A DNA stretch of 64,000 nucleotides from an uncultured Pelagibacteraceae bacterium (GCA_902617525.1 CACMWW010000003.1:62001-126000), one strand, 5' to 3'; counted from the stretch's first letter, positions 49,122-60,207 are shown. Notes: generated by a model not told the origin, from the letters alone. Program-made: numbers and translations.

Positions 49122-50326
49122 TGAACATATCGCCAAAAGCAAAAGAAACTACGGATAGATTGAATAATTTTATGGATAAGCACGTTTATCCAAACAACGA
49201 AACATATCATAGTCAGATTGAAAATTTTGGAGCTGACAGATGGCAGGTGGTGCCGGTGATTGAAGATCTTAAAAAGGAAGCAAAAAAAGAAGACCTTTGG
49301 AATTTATTTTTACCTGAAAGTGACTATGGGCATGGCCTTACAAACGCAGAGTATGCGCCAATGTGTGAAATCATGGGGAGAGCAATGTGGTCTGCAGAAG
49401 TTTTCAATTGTTCTGCTCCTGATACCGGTAATATGGAAGTTTTAGTTCGATATGGAACAGATGAACAAAAAGAAAAGTACTTAAAGCCATTATTAGAAGG
49501 TGAGATACGCTCTGCTTTTGCCATGACAGAGCCTGCAGTGGCTTCATCAGACGCAACAAATATTGAAAGTGAAATAAAAAAAGAAGGAAATCAATATGTC
49601 CTTAATGGAACAAAATGGTGGACTTCTGGTGCAATGGATCCAAGGTGCCAATTTTTTATCTTCATGGGAAAAACAGACCCAGATAATCCTGACAGACATA
49701 AGCAACAATCCATGATACTGGTTGATAAGGACACACCGGGTATCAAAATAAAGAGACATTTGCCTGTTTTTGGTTTTGACGACGCCCCTCATGGACATGC
49801 TGAGGTTGAATTTAAAGACGTCAAAGTTCCTCCAGAAAATATGCTTTTAGGCGAAGGCAGAGGATTTGAAATTGCACAGGGTAGGTTGGGACCTGGACGA
49901 ATTCACCATTGTATGAGAACTATTGGCCTTGCTGAAGTTGCACTTGAAGCAATGTGTAAAAGACTAATGAGCAGAAAGGCTTTTGGCAAAGAAGTGGTAA
50001 GGCACTCTGTTTGGCAAGAGAGAATTGCTGATGCTAGAATTAATATTGAGATGACTAGACTACTAACATTAAAGGCTGCAACTATGATGGATGAAGTAGG
50101 AAACAAAGTTGCAAAAAATGAAATAGCCATGATTAAAGTAGCTGCACCAAATATGGCATTAAAAATTATTGATGACGCAATTCAAGCGTTTGGAGGAGCT
50201 GGAGTAACAACAGACCCACACCTAGCACAAGCTTACGCAGGAATGAGAACTCTGCGATTAGCGGATGGGCCAGACGAAGTGCATAGACTTTCTATTGCAA
50301 GAAATGAATTAAAAAAATACTTATAA
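49121..50326 (+). CDS. Acyl-CoA dehydrogenase (ACAD10/11-like)
   Basis: [52 protein letters not shown]. Confidence 0.9.
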   Translation: MNISPKAKETTDRLNNFMDKHVYPNNETYHSQIENFGADRWQVVPVIEDLKKEAKKEDLWNLFLPESDYGHGLTNAEYAPMCEIMGRAMWSAEVFNCSAPDTGNMEVLVRYGTDEQKEKYLKPLLEGEIRSAFAMTEPAVASSDATNIESEIKKEGNQYVLNGTKWWTSGAMDPRCQFFIFMGKTDPDNPDRHKQQSMILVDKDTPGIKIKRHLPVFGFDDAPHGHAEVEFKDVKVPPENMLLGEGRGFEIAQGRLGPGRIHHCMRTIGLAEVALEAMCKRLMSRKAFGKEVVRHSVWQERIADARINIEMTRLLTLKAATMMDEVGNKVAKNEIAMIKVAAPNMALKIIDDAIQAFGGAGVTTDPHLAQAYAGMRTLRLADGPDEVHRLSIARNELKKYL

Positions 50327-50328
50327 TT

Positions 50329-50496
50329 TTGATAAAAAAGAAGAAAACCTACCAGAAAGATAATTACGGAAGATACGTTAAGTCACACGAATTTGATCGC
50401 TATTGGGATGAGTACCACAATCTGGAAGATATTTCGATGAAAGAGTCAATAAGACAGAGGAAAGAGAGAGAAAAAAATATAAAAAATTCTAAATAG
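50329..50496 (+). CDS. Small basic putative protein, possible TTG start
   Basis: Unlisted ORF: (M/L)IKKKKTYQKDNYGRYVKSHEFDRYWDEYHNLEDISMKESIRQRKEREKNIKNSK. Confidence 0.35.
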   Translation: MIKKKKTYQKDNYGRYVKSHEFDRYWDEYHNLEDISMKESIRQRKEREKNIKNSK

Positions 50497-51727
50497 TTTT
50501 ATCCAAAAACCCTATTAATTTTCTTACCTCTTCTATGCTATTGTAATGAACCATAGAGACTCTAACCACCCCATCATTTGGCTCAATGCCCAAACCCTGC
50601 AAACATCTCCAGGCATAAAATTCACCGTTTCTAATGCCAATATTATTTCTTCCAGCCTCCTGGGCTACAAACAATGAGCTTTTATCTTTAACAGTGAATG
50701 ATACAGTTGGCATACGATCACATCTAGCATGTGTTTGTTTGCCAATCATCTTTATATTTTTTTTTGTTTTGAGGAATTCAATCAGTTCTTTCATTAATAC
50801 CTCTTCATGTTTGGATACCAATTCAAAAACTTTTTTACCTTTGCGATGAAGATCTAAATTATTTTCGCCAAAATGATGATCATATAAAGTTTCGTAGTAG
50901 TCAGTTATACCTGATAAACATCCAAGTTCCTCATGATTAGGACCACCTGGATTAAGTGTATATGGAACGCTTCCTTCCAAGAATTCATGATTAAGATTTT
51001 TTGTTTCAAGTAATAAATCTCTCTTACCATATAATAGTGCTAAATGTGGTCCATAAGTTTTGTATAGGCTAAAACCATAGAAATCTATATCGAGATCTTT
51101 TAAATCGGCAATATCATGTGCCATGTAAGCTACACCGTCTCCAACAACTTTGATATTATTCTGATGCGCCAATGTAATGATATCTTTTAGATTATTAATT
51201 GAAGCAACAACATTAGATGTATGACAGACACAGATAAATTTTGTTTTTTCTGTTATGAGATTTTTTAATTCATCCAATTCTAGTTCAGCAGAGTCAGGGT
51301 TAAACTTCCATTCATTTATTTTGATACCGTGTTCTGATAATTTTCTCCATGCACCAATATTTGCTTCATGATCTTGATTTGTGACTATGATTTCATCCCC
51401 ATCGTTAAGCCACGATCTCACAGCATTAGATAGTAAAAACATATTCATAGTTGTAGATGGTCCAATCATAAATTCATCATTATTGATATTTAGAAGTTCA
51501 GCAATTTTGCTTATACTATTATCCATTTCGTTACCTGCTTCAATCGATGGACCGAAGTCGCCATAAGGCTGTACTTTTTTAGTCGTCATAAAATCATTTA
51601 ACTTTTCGATAACCTGTTTTGGCACATATGTACCACCAGCGTTCTCAAAAAATGCAAAGTTTGAAGTTTTAGGGTTTTGAAAAACAGGGAATTGTTCTCT
51701 TACAAAATTTATATCCAGCTCTGTCAT
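50489..51727 (-). CDS. Class V aminotransferase / cysteine desulfurase-like protein
   Basis: FENAGGTYVPKQVI, TNQDHEANIGAWRKL, DFYGFSLYKTYGPHLALLYG. Confidence 0.88.
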   Translation of the reverse strand: MTELDINFVREQFPVFQNPKTSNFAFFENAGGTYVPKQVIEKLNDFMTTKKVQPYGDFGPSIEAGNEMDNSISKIAELLNINNDEFMIGPSTTMNMFLLSNAVRSWLNDGDEIIVTNQDHEANIGAWRKLSEHGIKINEWKFNPDSAELELDELKNLITEKTKFICVCHTSNVVASINNLKDIITLAHQNNIKVVGDGVAYMAHDIADLKDLDIDFYGFSLYKTYGPHLALLYGKRDLLLETKNLNHEFLEGSVPYTLNPGGPNHEELGCLSGITDYYETLYDHHFGENNLDLHRKGKKVFELVSKHEEVLMKELIEFLKTKKNIKMIGKQTHARCDRMPTVSFTVKDKSSLFVAQEAGRNNIGIRNGEFYAWRCLQGLGIEPNDGVVRVSMVHYNSIEEVRKLIGFLDKTI

Positions 51728-51732
51728 ATTAA

Positions 51733-52800
51733 TTATTTTGCTGCCTCTTCCACAATATTCCAGCCTAATTTTCCTAATATTGGAACAAAGCTCTCATAGT
51801 TTTTAGCCTCCGAACTTGAGGCTGTCCCATCTCTAACTCTACCAACAATTCCTTGCGCAATTCCAGCCAGGCGGAAAATGTTATATGCCATATAAAAATC
51901 CCAGTTTTCAATTTTACTTCTGCCTGTTTTTTTGTAATACATTTCAGCGTACTCATGTTCAGAGGGAATATTAAGCTCTTCTAAGTTTGATCCCATCATT
52001 CCAAGACCCTTCGCTGCAGCAGGCAGTCGCCATGACATCATGTGATAAGTAAAATCTGCTATAGGATTGCCGAGTGTAGATAGCTCCCAATCCAGTATAG
52101 CTATAACTTTATTATTTTGTTTATCAAATATCATATTATCAAGACGAAAGTCTCCATGTACAATTGTAGTTTCATTATCTTCAGGAATATTTATTGGCAA
52201 CCATTCTATTAAATTATCTATTTCATTGATTTTTTGTGTTTCAGAATCTTTATACTGCTTGGTCCAACGATGAATTTGTCTTGCCATGTAATTTTCGTGT
52301 TTTCCATAATCACTTAGCCCAATTTTTTGAAAATCAACGTTATGAAGTTTTGCAATCGTATCATTCATGGATAGGTAAATTTCACGGCGTTGGTCATTAT
52401 CTGATTCTGGCAATAAAAGTTCCCAATATATGTTTCCATCAACATGATCCATTAAAAAAAATTGTGTTCCAATGACGTTTTCATCTTCACAAAAACAATA
52501 AGTTTCAGGAACCGGTACATCAGTCTTGCCAAGTGCAGTAATGACTTTATATTCTCTGTCCACCGCATGTGCAGATTTTAGTAATTTACCAGGAGGTTTA
52601 CGCCTTAACACATAGTTTTTTGTTTTATCCTCAATCAAATAAGTAGGATTGGATTGCCCTCCTTTAAATTGCTTTATACTTACAATATCAAACTCACTTC
52701 CAATTATTTTTTTTAAGTAATCATTGAGATTGTCACTATTAAAAACTAACTTTTCATCAACCTCCTTAGTGCCAGAAAATATTTTGTCACGAGTAGTCAT
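51733..52800 (-). CDS. APH-family phosphotransferase (ACAD10/11 kinase-like)
   Basis: FKGGQSNPTYLI, VLRRKPPGKLLKSAHAVDREY, IVHGDFRLDNMIFD, AILDWELSTLGNPIADF. Confidence 0.9.
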   Translation of the reverse strand: MTTRDKIFSGTKEVDEKLVFNSDNLNDYLKKIIGSEFDIVSIKQFKGGQSNPTYLIEDKTKNYVLRRKPPGKLLKSAHAVDREYKVITALGKTDVPVPETYCFCEDENVIGTQFFLMDHVDGNIYWELLLPESDNDQRREIYLSMNDTIAKLHNVDFQKIGLSDYGKHENYMARQIHRWTKQYKDSETQKINEIDNLIEWLPINIPEDNETTIVHGDFRLDNMIFDKQNNKVIAILDWELSTLGNPIADFTYHMMSWRLPAAAKGLGMMGSNLEELNIPSEHEYAEMYYKKTGRSKIENWDFYMAYNIFRLAGIAQGIVGRVRDGTASSSEAKNYESFVPILGKLGWNIVEEAAK

Positions 52801-54059
52801 TTAATTGCCTTTTTTCCTATATCTCTTCTGTAATAACCATCCGGCCAATCCAGCTGACCGATGTAGGCATAAATCATATTAAGAGCATCTCTTAGATTTT
52901 TATTTTTTGCTGTTACGGAAAGAACTCTACCTCCGTTAGCTAGAAGGTTATTTCCATCATGTTTTGTTCCTGCGTGGAATACTTGAAATAGATCATTACT
53001 CTCAAAATTTTCATAGCCAATAATTTTTGTATTTTTTTTATAGTCGCCTGGATAACCTTTTGCCGCCACAACCACTGTAGCACTATTATCATCTTCCCAT
53101 TCCAATTTAGTATTACTTAGACTGCCTTCCAAGCAATTAAGAACTAATTTAATTAAATCATTTTTCATTCTAAGCATTAATACCTGACACTCTGGATCGC
53201 CAAATCTAATATTATATTCAACCAATCGGGCATAACCATCTTTAATCATTAATCCAGCATAGAGAATACCTTTATAAGGATGTCCATTTTTTTTTAGGGC
53301 ATTTAGAGTGGGTGTAATAATTTCCCTGTCTACTTGTTCTTTTATTTTAGGTGTAAAAATAGGCGCAGGTGAATATGCCCCCATTCCTCCAGTATTAGGC
53401 CCTGTGTCATTTTCACCTATTCTTTTATGATCTTGGGCACTTTCTAATGAAACAAAATCTTCACCATCACAACAAACAAAATAACTCGCTTCTTCACCAT
53501 CCATAAATTCTTCAATAACTACATCCATATTTGCCCCAAACTTCTCATCAAAAATGTCATTTATTGCTTGTTCTGCCATTTTCTTTGTGTCAGCAACAGT
53601 AACGCCTTTCCCAGCTGCAAGACCATCAGCTTTAATTACAATAGGTAAAGGCTGAGCATTTAAATAGTTTATAGCTTCTTCTTTATTATTAAATCGAGCA
53701 TAATCAGCTGTTGGTATTCCATTTTGTTTACAAAGATCTTTCATAAAGCCTTTAGACCCTTCTAACTGCGATGCATACTTATCAGGTCCAAAAATTTTTA
53801 TTTCTGTCTCTTTAAAAAAATCAACAATCCCTGCAACCAATGGCACTTCAGGGCCGACAATGACTAATTCTATCATTTTACTTTTACAGAAGTTGTATAT
53901 TTTCTCAAAATCTGTTTGATCAATTTGTTCGCATTCAGCAAGTTGACTTATTCCGTAGTTTCCAGGTATTGCATAAATAGATGAAACCAGAGAGCTCTTA
54001 GATATTAAATAACATAACGCATGCTCACGAGCCCCACTGCCAATCACTAAAATTTTCAT
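52797..54059 (-). CDS. purD: Phosphoribosylamine-glycine ligase
   Basis: MKILVIGSGAREHALCY, KADGLAAGKGV, GGMGAYSPAPIFT, RFGDPECQVLM. Confidence 0.96.
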   Translation of the reverse strand: MKILVIGSGAREHALCYLISKSSLVSSIYAIPGNYGISQLAECEQIDQTDFEKIYNFCKSKMIELVIVGPEVPLVAGIVDFFKETEIKIFGPDKYASQLEGSKGFMKDLCKQNGIPTADYARFNNKEEAINYLNAQPLPIVIKADGLAAGKGVTVADTKKMAEQAINDIFDEKFGANMDVVIEEFMDGEEASYFVCCDGEDFVSLESAQDHKRIGENDTGPNTGGMGAYSPAPIFTPKIKEQVDREIITPTLNALKKNGHPYKGILYAGLMIKDGYARLVEYNIRFGDPECQVLMLRMKNDLIKLVLNCLEGSLSNTKLEWEDDNSATVVVAAKGYPGDYKKNTKIIGYENFESNDLFQVFHAGTKHDGNNLLANGGRVLSVTAKNKNLRDALNMIYAYIGQLDWPDGYYRRDIGKKAIK

Positions 54060-54111
54060 AAAGTATATTTTTGATTTTCTTGTTATATTAGCACATTAAT
54101 ATTTAAATTAA

Positions 54112-55416
54112 ATGGTAAGAGACAACATCAAAGAATATACAGTTACTGAAATTTCAGCCTCAATTAAAGAGACCCTTGAGGACAACTTTGGCTATGTGAA
54201 AGTTCGTGGAGAAGTATCTGGTTTAAGCAAGCCAGCATCTGGCCATGTATATCTTAACCTTAAAGATGAAAATGCAATTATAAAAGCGATTGTATGGAGA
54301 AGCACTGTTGCAAAACTAAGCTTTATGCCAGATGAAGGCCTTGAAGTAATTTGCTCTGGGAGACTTACAACTGGTTATTCTGATAGATACCCTGGACGAT
54401 CGGACTATTCTATTATTATAGATTCAATTGTACCAGCGGGAGAGGGTGCACTAATGGCATTGCTTGAACAAAGAAAGAAAAAATTAATGTCAGAAGGTAT
54501 TTTTGATCAAGACCACAAAAAGCCTCTTCCATTATATCCCGAAACAATTGGTATTGTTACTTCACCCACAGGAGCAGTTATAAAAGATATTATTCATAGA
54601 CTTGAAGATAGGTTTCCGTGCGATGTTATTCTTTGGCCAGTTCCTGTACAAGGTGATGATGCAGCACATTTAATAGCAGATGCTTTAAATGGATTTAACA
54701 ATTCTCTTGAAGATAGCGAATTAAAAGTTCCAGACTTAATTATTGTTGCCCGAGGTGGGGGGAGCATAGAAGATCTCTGGGCATTTAATGAGGAAATTGT
54801 TGTAAGAGCAGTATTCGCCAGTGAAATACCTGTTTTATCAGCTGTTGGACATGAAACAGATACAACACTTATTGATTTTGTATCTGATCTCAGAGCGCCA
54901 ACTCCAACCGCAGCAGCAGAGTTGTGCACACCTAATAAAGATGAGCTTTTAATCAATTTAAAAGACTTTCAAAAAGACCTTCGTGACTCAATTAATAGTA
55001 ATTTAGAAAATAAATTAAGTTCATTTAAAAATATAAGTGATAAGTTGCCAGTCTCTTTAAAATTATTTATAAAAAGCCTGTTATCAGAATTTAAAGAAAT
55101 TACTCAGTCGCTAAACTATCGTATTTTAGAGGAACAAGTAAATAATTTTCAACAAAAACTGATTTCAAAATTTGATAAATTAAATAGCTCTACAAACTTA
55201 TTTTTAGAAAATATGCGCAATCAAATTAATTATAATGAAAAGTTATTAGAAAGTATGAGCTATAAGTCAGTCTTAAATCGAGGTTATTCTGTTACAAAAA
55301 ACTTAAAAAATAAAGTTATAAAGTCAAAAAAAGATATGGAATACGATACAGATATAATTATTGAAACAAGCTTTGCAAAAATTTCTGCTGAAGTGAAGGA
55401 AATTAAAGATGAATAA
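54112..55416 (+). CDS. xseA: Exodeoxyribonuclease VII large subunit
   Basis: GEVSGLSKPASGHVYLNLKDENA, GIVTSPTGAVIKDI, VARGGGSIEDLWAFNEE, SAVGHETDTTLIDFVSDLRAPTPTAAAEL. Confidence 0.96.
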   Translation: MVRDNIKEYTVTEISASIKETLEDNFGYVKVRGEVSGLSKPASGHVYLNLKDENAIIKAIVWRSTVAKLSFMPDEGLEVICSGRLTTGYSDRYPGRSDYSIIIDSIVPAGEGALMALLEQRKKKLMSEGIFDQDHKKPLPLYPETIGIVTSPTGAVIKDIIHRLEDRFPCDVILWPVPVQGDDAAHLIADALNGFNNSLEDSELKVPDLIIVARGGGSIEDLWAFNEEIVVRAVFASEIPVLSAVGHETDTTLIDFVSDLRAPTPTAAAELCTPNKDELLINLKDFQKDLRDSINSNLENKLSSFKNISDKLPVSLKLFIKSLLSEFKEITQSLNYRILEEQVNNFQQKLISKFDKLNSSTNLFLENMRNQINYNEKLLESMSYKSVLNRGYSVTKNLKNKVIKSKKDMEYDTDIIIETSFAKISAEVKEIKDE

Positions 55417-55618
55417 TGTTGGTACAAAAGCTGAAATTGTTCTTAATCATGGTCATTTCCAAGTTAAGACACCTGGTGATTTTGTGGAATGTTCAATAAC
55501 TGGAGAAAAGATCACACTTGAAAATCTTAAATATTGGAACGTAGAGCTTCAAGAAGTCTATGCATCACCTGAAGTGGCATTAAACAGATATAAAGAACTT
55601 AATGATCTTAATAAATAG
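55409..55618 (+). CDS. DUF2093 family protein
   Basis: GTKAEIVLNHGHFQVKTPGDFVECSITGEKITLENLKYWNVELQEVYASPE. Confidence 0.8.
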   Translation: MNNVGTKAEIVLNHGHFQVKTPGDFVECSITGEKITLENLKYWNVELQEVYASPEVALNRYKELNDLNK

Positions 55619-56405
55619 AGTTTTTCTTCTCTTATTTTATTTCAACGTATGTGCGTTTTCATCTGAACTTTCTAAAAGTTTTCCACAAGGAAGTCTTGTT
55701 ATAGGTCAAAACAATGAAGCAAATGAAATCTTTGTTGATGGAGAGCCGATTAAAATCAGTCATGATGGATACTATGTTTTCCCAATATCTCGAGAGCAGA
55801 TAGAGCCAATAAATGTTACGTACAGCAACAATGATGGAATCTTCTTAATCCACCAAATATCTATCGAAAAAAAAGATTATGATATTCAAAGAATTGATGG
55901 TCTACCTGAACAGATGGTTACACCTCTTGATGATGATATCATAAAGCGAATTATTTCTGAAAATGAAGTAATAAAAGAAGCGAAGAAATTAGACATGGAT
56001 TTGACATATTTTAAGGAAGAATTTATTCAACCTACTAATGGAATTATCAGTGGAGTTTTTGGCAGCCAGAGAATTCTTAATGGTAAAGCAAAAAGCCCAC
56101 ATAAGGGTATTGATATTGCTGCTGATGAAGGAACACCAGTAATGTCTTGTAATGAAGGAATAGTCATTCATGCTGAGAGCGATTTATATTATACCGGAGG
56201 CACAATAATCATTGATCATGGTCATGGAGTAAAATCTATTTATGCCCATTTGTCTTCCGTAAATGTTGCAGTGAGCCAAAAAGTTAGCAAAAAAGATATA
56301 ATAGGCAAAGTAGGATCAACAGGCAGGTCAACCGGACCACATCTACATTGGGGTGTGATGGTTTTTAATACTTACGTTGATCCTCAATTATTATTAGAAA
56401 ATTAA
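55602..56405 (+). CDS. M23-family metallopeptidase
   Basis: SGVFGSQRILNGKAKSPHKGIDIAADEGTPV, HGHGVKSIYAHLS, STGRSTGPHLHWGV. Confidence 0.93.
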   Translation: MILINRVFLLLFYFNVCAFSSELSKSFPQGSLVIGQNNEANEIFVDGEPIKISHDGYYVFPISREQIEPINVTYSNNDGIFLIHQISIEKKDYDIQRIDGLPEQMVTPLDDDIIKRIISENEVIKEAKKLDMDLTYFKEEFIQPTNGIISGVFGSQRILNGKAKSPHKGIDIAADEGTPVMSCNEGIVIHAESDLYYTGGTIIIDHGHGVKSIYAHLSSVNVAVSQKVSKKDIIGKVGSTGRSTGPHLHWGVMVFNTYVDPQLLLEN

Positions 56406-56412
56406 ACAAAAA

Positions 56413-57300
56413 TCAGTCCAATTTCCACCTATTATGGAACCAGAAATATTGTTCTGGGTATTTCTTAATCATACTTTCATAATAAGCAATAATTATCTCT
56501 GATATTTTCTCAACGTTATCTGAAGTATCTTCATAATCACTGGCATGTATTGATTGGTGAATTTCAAATTCATATTTTCCATCACTCTTTCTTATTGGCC
56601 ATCCTAAAAATATTTTACACCTAGATTTTAGGGCCAGTTGAGCGGGTAGAGAAGAAAACTTCATCTTCTTTCCAAAGAAATTAAGATTAATACCTGACGA
56701 TAATTGAAGGTCAGCTAAGAGAGCAATTGACTCACCATTTTTAAAATTATTAAGTAATTGTTTTGTGCCTATTCTATCTTTACTCAAACATCTAAGGCTA
56801 TATTTATCTCTAAGATTCTTTAAAACATAATTTATTAAAGGATTGTTAGGTTCTCTAACAATCGCAGATGTTTGAAGCATTGTCTTTCTTATCGACATTC
56901 CTGGTATTTCCCAATTTGAATTATGAGCTGATATGATGATTGATCTCTCGCTACCTGAGAAGGCTTCTCTATAATGATCATTTTCAATTACATTAATTTT
57001 ATCTTTTAATATTTTTTTGAGATGTGAATATTCAGCAACCGTATACCCCAAATTTTCCCATACTTTTTCTGCGGTTGATTTAATCCATTTTTCATCTTGA
57101 TCCTTAAAAGCAATTCTTAAATTTTTTTTAACTAATTTGTTGATAGAAAATAGGGGGCCTAAGCTTGTTGTTATGCTTACACCTAGTTTTCTTGCTACAG
57201 AAAGAGGTAGTAATTTGAATATAAAATAGAATATAGCAAATAGAATAAATTCAGATGGATATCTAATATACTTTTTTATAAAAATCTTCATATGTATCAA
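56413..57300 (-). CDS. LpxL/HtrB-family lipid A acyltransferase
   Basis: HNSNWEIPG, ALLADLQLSSGINLNFFGK, QYFWFHNRWK. Confidence 0.87.
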   Translation of the reverse strand: MIHMKIFIKKYIRYPSEFILFAIFYFIFKLLPLSVARKLGVSITTSLGPLFSINKLVKKNLRIAFKDQDEKWIKSTAEKVWENLGYTVAEYSHLKKILKDKINVIENDHYREAFSGSERSIIISAHNSNWEIPGMSIRKTMLQTSAIVREPNNPLINYVLKNLRDKYSLRCLSKDRIGTKQLLNNFKNGESIALLADLQLSSGINLNFFGKKMKFSSLPAQLALKSRCKIFLGWPIRKSDGKYEFEIHQSIHASDYEDTSDNVEKISEIIIAYYESMIKKYPEQYFWFHNRWKLD

Positions 57301-58274
57301 TTAACCAGTTTGCGCATGAATTCGTCCATGTTGGATAATTTTATCTTCACTTTGAAACATTCAATTCCTTTTCTTTTTTCTTCAGGAATTCTTACAAAAT
57401 CTTTTTCAGTAGTAATGAGGTAAAGGTTATTATCTGAAGCCATTTTTTTTAGATGGTTTAGTTCAACTTCTGTAAAAAAATGATGATCAGGAAATTCAAC
57501 TGTTTTAGGTACAGTACAGTTATTATTGATGAGGGTATCAAAGAAGCTTTGATTGTTACCAATACCACTAAAAGCCAAATATTTTTTATTTTTGTCGATA
57601 TATAATGGTTCAATAGAAGCGGTGAGAGTATCAATTTTTATATCATTATACATACTTTTTATTTTTGTTTTATCATCACCAACAATGATTAAAAATTGAG
57701 CTCTTTTCAATGCGGGCTTGATCAATTCTCTTAATGGTCCGGCCGGTAAACATAGCCTATTTCCAAAACCACGCTCCCCATTAACCATCAAAATATTTTT
57801 ATCTTTAAAAAGAGACTTATCTTGGAAACCGTCATCAAGTAAAATAAAATCAGGGCTGATATCATTTAAAATTTTATGTACAGCTAACATTCGATTTGTT
57901 GAAATATAAGTGGGCACATGATTTGAAAAAAGCATTGCCTCGTCGCCCACCAAAGTTGCAGAGTCATTTGGTGATACTTTTTTAAATGTATAATTTTTAC
58001 CACCATATCCTTTTAATAATACACAAATATTTTTTTCTTTATTTTTGAGATACTTAATAATCTCTAAAAGAGTTGAGGTCTTTCCAGTGCCACCTACGTT
58101 TATATTACCAACACATAAAATTGGAATATCAATTTTGAGCTCAGTTTTAAATATTCTGAATAAATAAAAAATTAAAATGTATAATAAAGATATTGGAAAA
58201 AGTATGTACGAGACCAACCTATAAAAAATCTTGTTGGAATACCATATATTCAATATTATTTTTTCCATGTTCAA
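57297..58274 (-). CDS. lpxK: Tetraacyldisaccharide 4'-kinase
   Basis: VGNINVGGTGKTSTLLEI, LLDDGFQDKSL, LITTEKDFVRIP. Confidence 0.93.
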   Translation of the reverse strand: MNMEKIILNIWYSNKIFYRLVSYILFPISLLYILIFYLFRIFKTELKIDIPILCVGNINVGGTGKTSTLLEIIKYLKNKEKNICVLLKGYGGKNYTFKKVSPNDSATLVGDEAMLFSNHVPTYISTNRMLAVHKILNDISPDFILLDDGFQDKSLFKDKNILMVNGERGFGNRLCLPAGPLRELIKPALKRAQFLIIVGDDKTKIKSMYNDIKIDTLTASIEPLYIDKNKKYLAFSGIGNNQSFFDTLINNNCTVPKTVEFPDHHFFTEVELNHLKKMASDNNLYLITTEKDFVRIPEEKRKGIECFKVKIKLSNMDEFMRKLVN

Positions 58275-59522
58275 TTATAAATATTGGTAAATAACTTTCA
58301 GTACTTTACTTACTGTATCATCACCCTCTTTTTTTAGTCTATTTATATTAATGTCCTTATTTATAGATTTTGGTTCAGCTAATGCCTCTTTAACGTAATG
58401 TTCTAGCTGGCGTTCATTTTCTACCTGTTGAGTAAATTTTAATTGATTAAGAACGTCGTAAACATCTATGAAATTATCAATATTTTTGCCATGGTATATT
58501 TTTTTACCTAAATAAGCAGCTTCTATGGGATTTTGTCCTCCATGTGGCACTAAACTACCGCCAATAAAAACGATGTTTGCTAAACTGTAAAATATGTTTA
58601 ATTCTCCAATAGTATCAGCAAGATATAAATACGTTCGATCATTGATTTTTTGATTCTTTGATCTGATTGATAAGCCAAGTCCTTTAGATGAAGAAAAAAA
58701 CGATCTTCTAGTTACGTGTCTTGGCACAATAATTGTCAGAAGACCTTTAACCGTTTTTTTTAAATTAAGTGTAATATTTTTAATTATTTCTTCCTCTCCA
58801 GGATGTGTACTAGCCGCAAGAAATATTTTACGTTTTTTTGTGAGGGATCTTAGTTTTTTTAATTCATCCGATATTATCTCATCAGGTTTATAAGCAAATT
58901 TAAGATTTCCTGTATTGATGGTATTTTTAATGCCTAATTTTTCATAAAAAAAAGCACTATCACTATTTTGTGTACAGCATGCAGAAAAATTAGAAAAAAG
59001 TCTTTTTGACAGTCCACTTAGCATTGACCATCTCTTAAAACTTTTAATAGTCATTCTTCCGTTAACAATTAAAGAATTAATATTTCTTTTTTTTAACTCA
59101 GTTAAAAAGTTAGGCCATATCTCTGACTCGACAAATACAGCTAGAGATGGGTTCCAGTGATTAAGAAATTTATTTACATAAGATGGAATATCAAATGGAA
59201 TATATTGATGAATAATTTTTTTCGATAATTTACTTTTGAGAATATTTGCTGAAGTAAGAGTGCCTGTCGTAAGAATTATTTGATCAATTGATTTATCAGA
59301 GTTTAATTTACTTAATAATGGTAATATTGATAAGCTCTCACCAATACTAGCAGCATGGAACCATATAACTTTACCTTTTTTTCTCTCAACATCACTTGTT
59401 CCATATCTTTCTGCTATTCGTGATCTGTCCTCTTTGCCTTTTGAAATTCTAATAAGAATATAAAAAGCTATAAGTGGTCTTATGAATTTGGTAATTAACT
59501 TATAAATGTAATAAGGTAGCAT
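58275..59522 (-). CDS. waaA: 3-deoxy-D-manno-octulosonic acid transferase
   Basis: VIWFHAASIGESLSILPLL, VFVESEIWPNFL, VFIGGSLVPHGGQNPIEAAYLGK. Confidence 0.93.
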   Translation of the reverse strand: MLPYYIYKLITKFIRPLIAFYILIRISKGKEDRSRIAERYGTSDVERKKGKVIWFHAASIGESLSILPLLSKLNSDKSIDQIILTTGTLTSANILKSKLSKKIIHQYIPFDIPSYVNKFLNHWNPSLAVFVESEIWPNFLTELKKRNINSLIVNGRMTIKSFKRWSMLSGLSKRLFSNFSACCTQNSDSAFFYEKLGIKNTINTGNLKFAYKPDEIISDELKKLRSLTKKRKIFLAASTHPGEEEIIKNITLNLKKTVKGLLTIIVPRHVTRRSFFSSSKGLGLSIRSKNQKINDRTYLYLADTIGELNIFYSLANIVFIGGSLVPHGGQNPIEAAYLGKKIYHGKNIDNFIDVYDVLNQLKFTQQVENERQLEHYVKEALAEPKSINKDININRLKKEGDDTVSKVLKVIYQYL

Positions 59523-60202
59523 TATTTATTATTTCTATTCGCTCTTTTTGTTAAATTATACATTGTACTCTCTAATTTACTCTTAATCTGATTAATACTT
59601 TTTTCATTTTTTAAAGCTGGAAGTGGTTCGCCCCAAATAATTGTTATTTGGTTAAATGGCTTTGGTATAATAAATTTATCCCAAGTATTTAGTACCCATT
59701 TTTTTTTAAAACCTATTCCTACAGGAAGAATTGACGCATTGCTTAGTCGAGAGATACTCAAGATGCCGTCACTAACCTTGTGACGTGGTCCTTTTGGCCC
59801 GTCAGGTGAAATACCAATTGAGATGCCTTTTTTTAATGATTTTATCATTTGGCGTGCAGATAAAAGCCCTCCTTTATTCTTAGTTTTTCCAACTTTATGA
59901 GTTGAACCTCTAATAGCTTTAAATCCAAGGTTTGATATGAGTTTAGCAATTATATCGCCGTCTCTATGTTTAGAGATTAATACTTTTATTTCAAATTCAC
60001 TTTGCCACGTAAGAGGGCACATTAAAAGCTGATCATGCCAAAATGCATAAATAAATGACTCATTTTTTTTAAATAATGACTCAATATTTTTTCGATTCTT
60101 TAAATCTATTGTGGATGTTTTATATACAAATAATACATACATTGATCCAAGTAGGGATATTAGTTTTTGAGTCAGTTTAAATCCAGCAATGTATTTAATC
60201 AT
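59522..60202 (-). CDS. DUF374 lysophospholipid acyltransferase-like protein
   Basis: YAFWHDQLLMCPL, ISKHRDGDIIAKLISNLGFKAIRGST, GISPDGPKGPRH. Confidence 0.88.
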   Translation of the reverse strand: MIKYIAGFKLTQKLISLLGSMYVLFVYKTSTIDLKNRKNIESLFKKNESFIYAFWHDQLLMCPLTWQSEFEIKVLISKHRDGDIIAKLISNLGFKAIRGSTHKVGKTKNKGGLLSARQMIKSLKKGISIGISPDGPKGPRHKVSDGILSISRLSNASILPVGIGFKKKWVLNTWDKFIIPKPFNQITIIWGEPLPALKNEKSINQIKSKLESTMYNLTKRANRNNK

Positions 60203-60207
60203 TAGTT

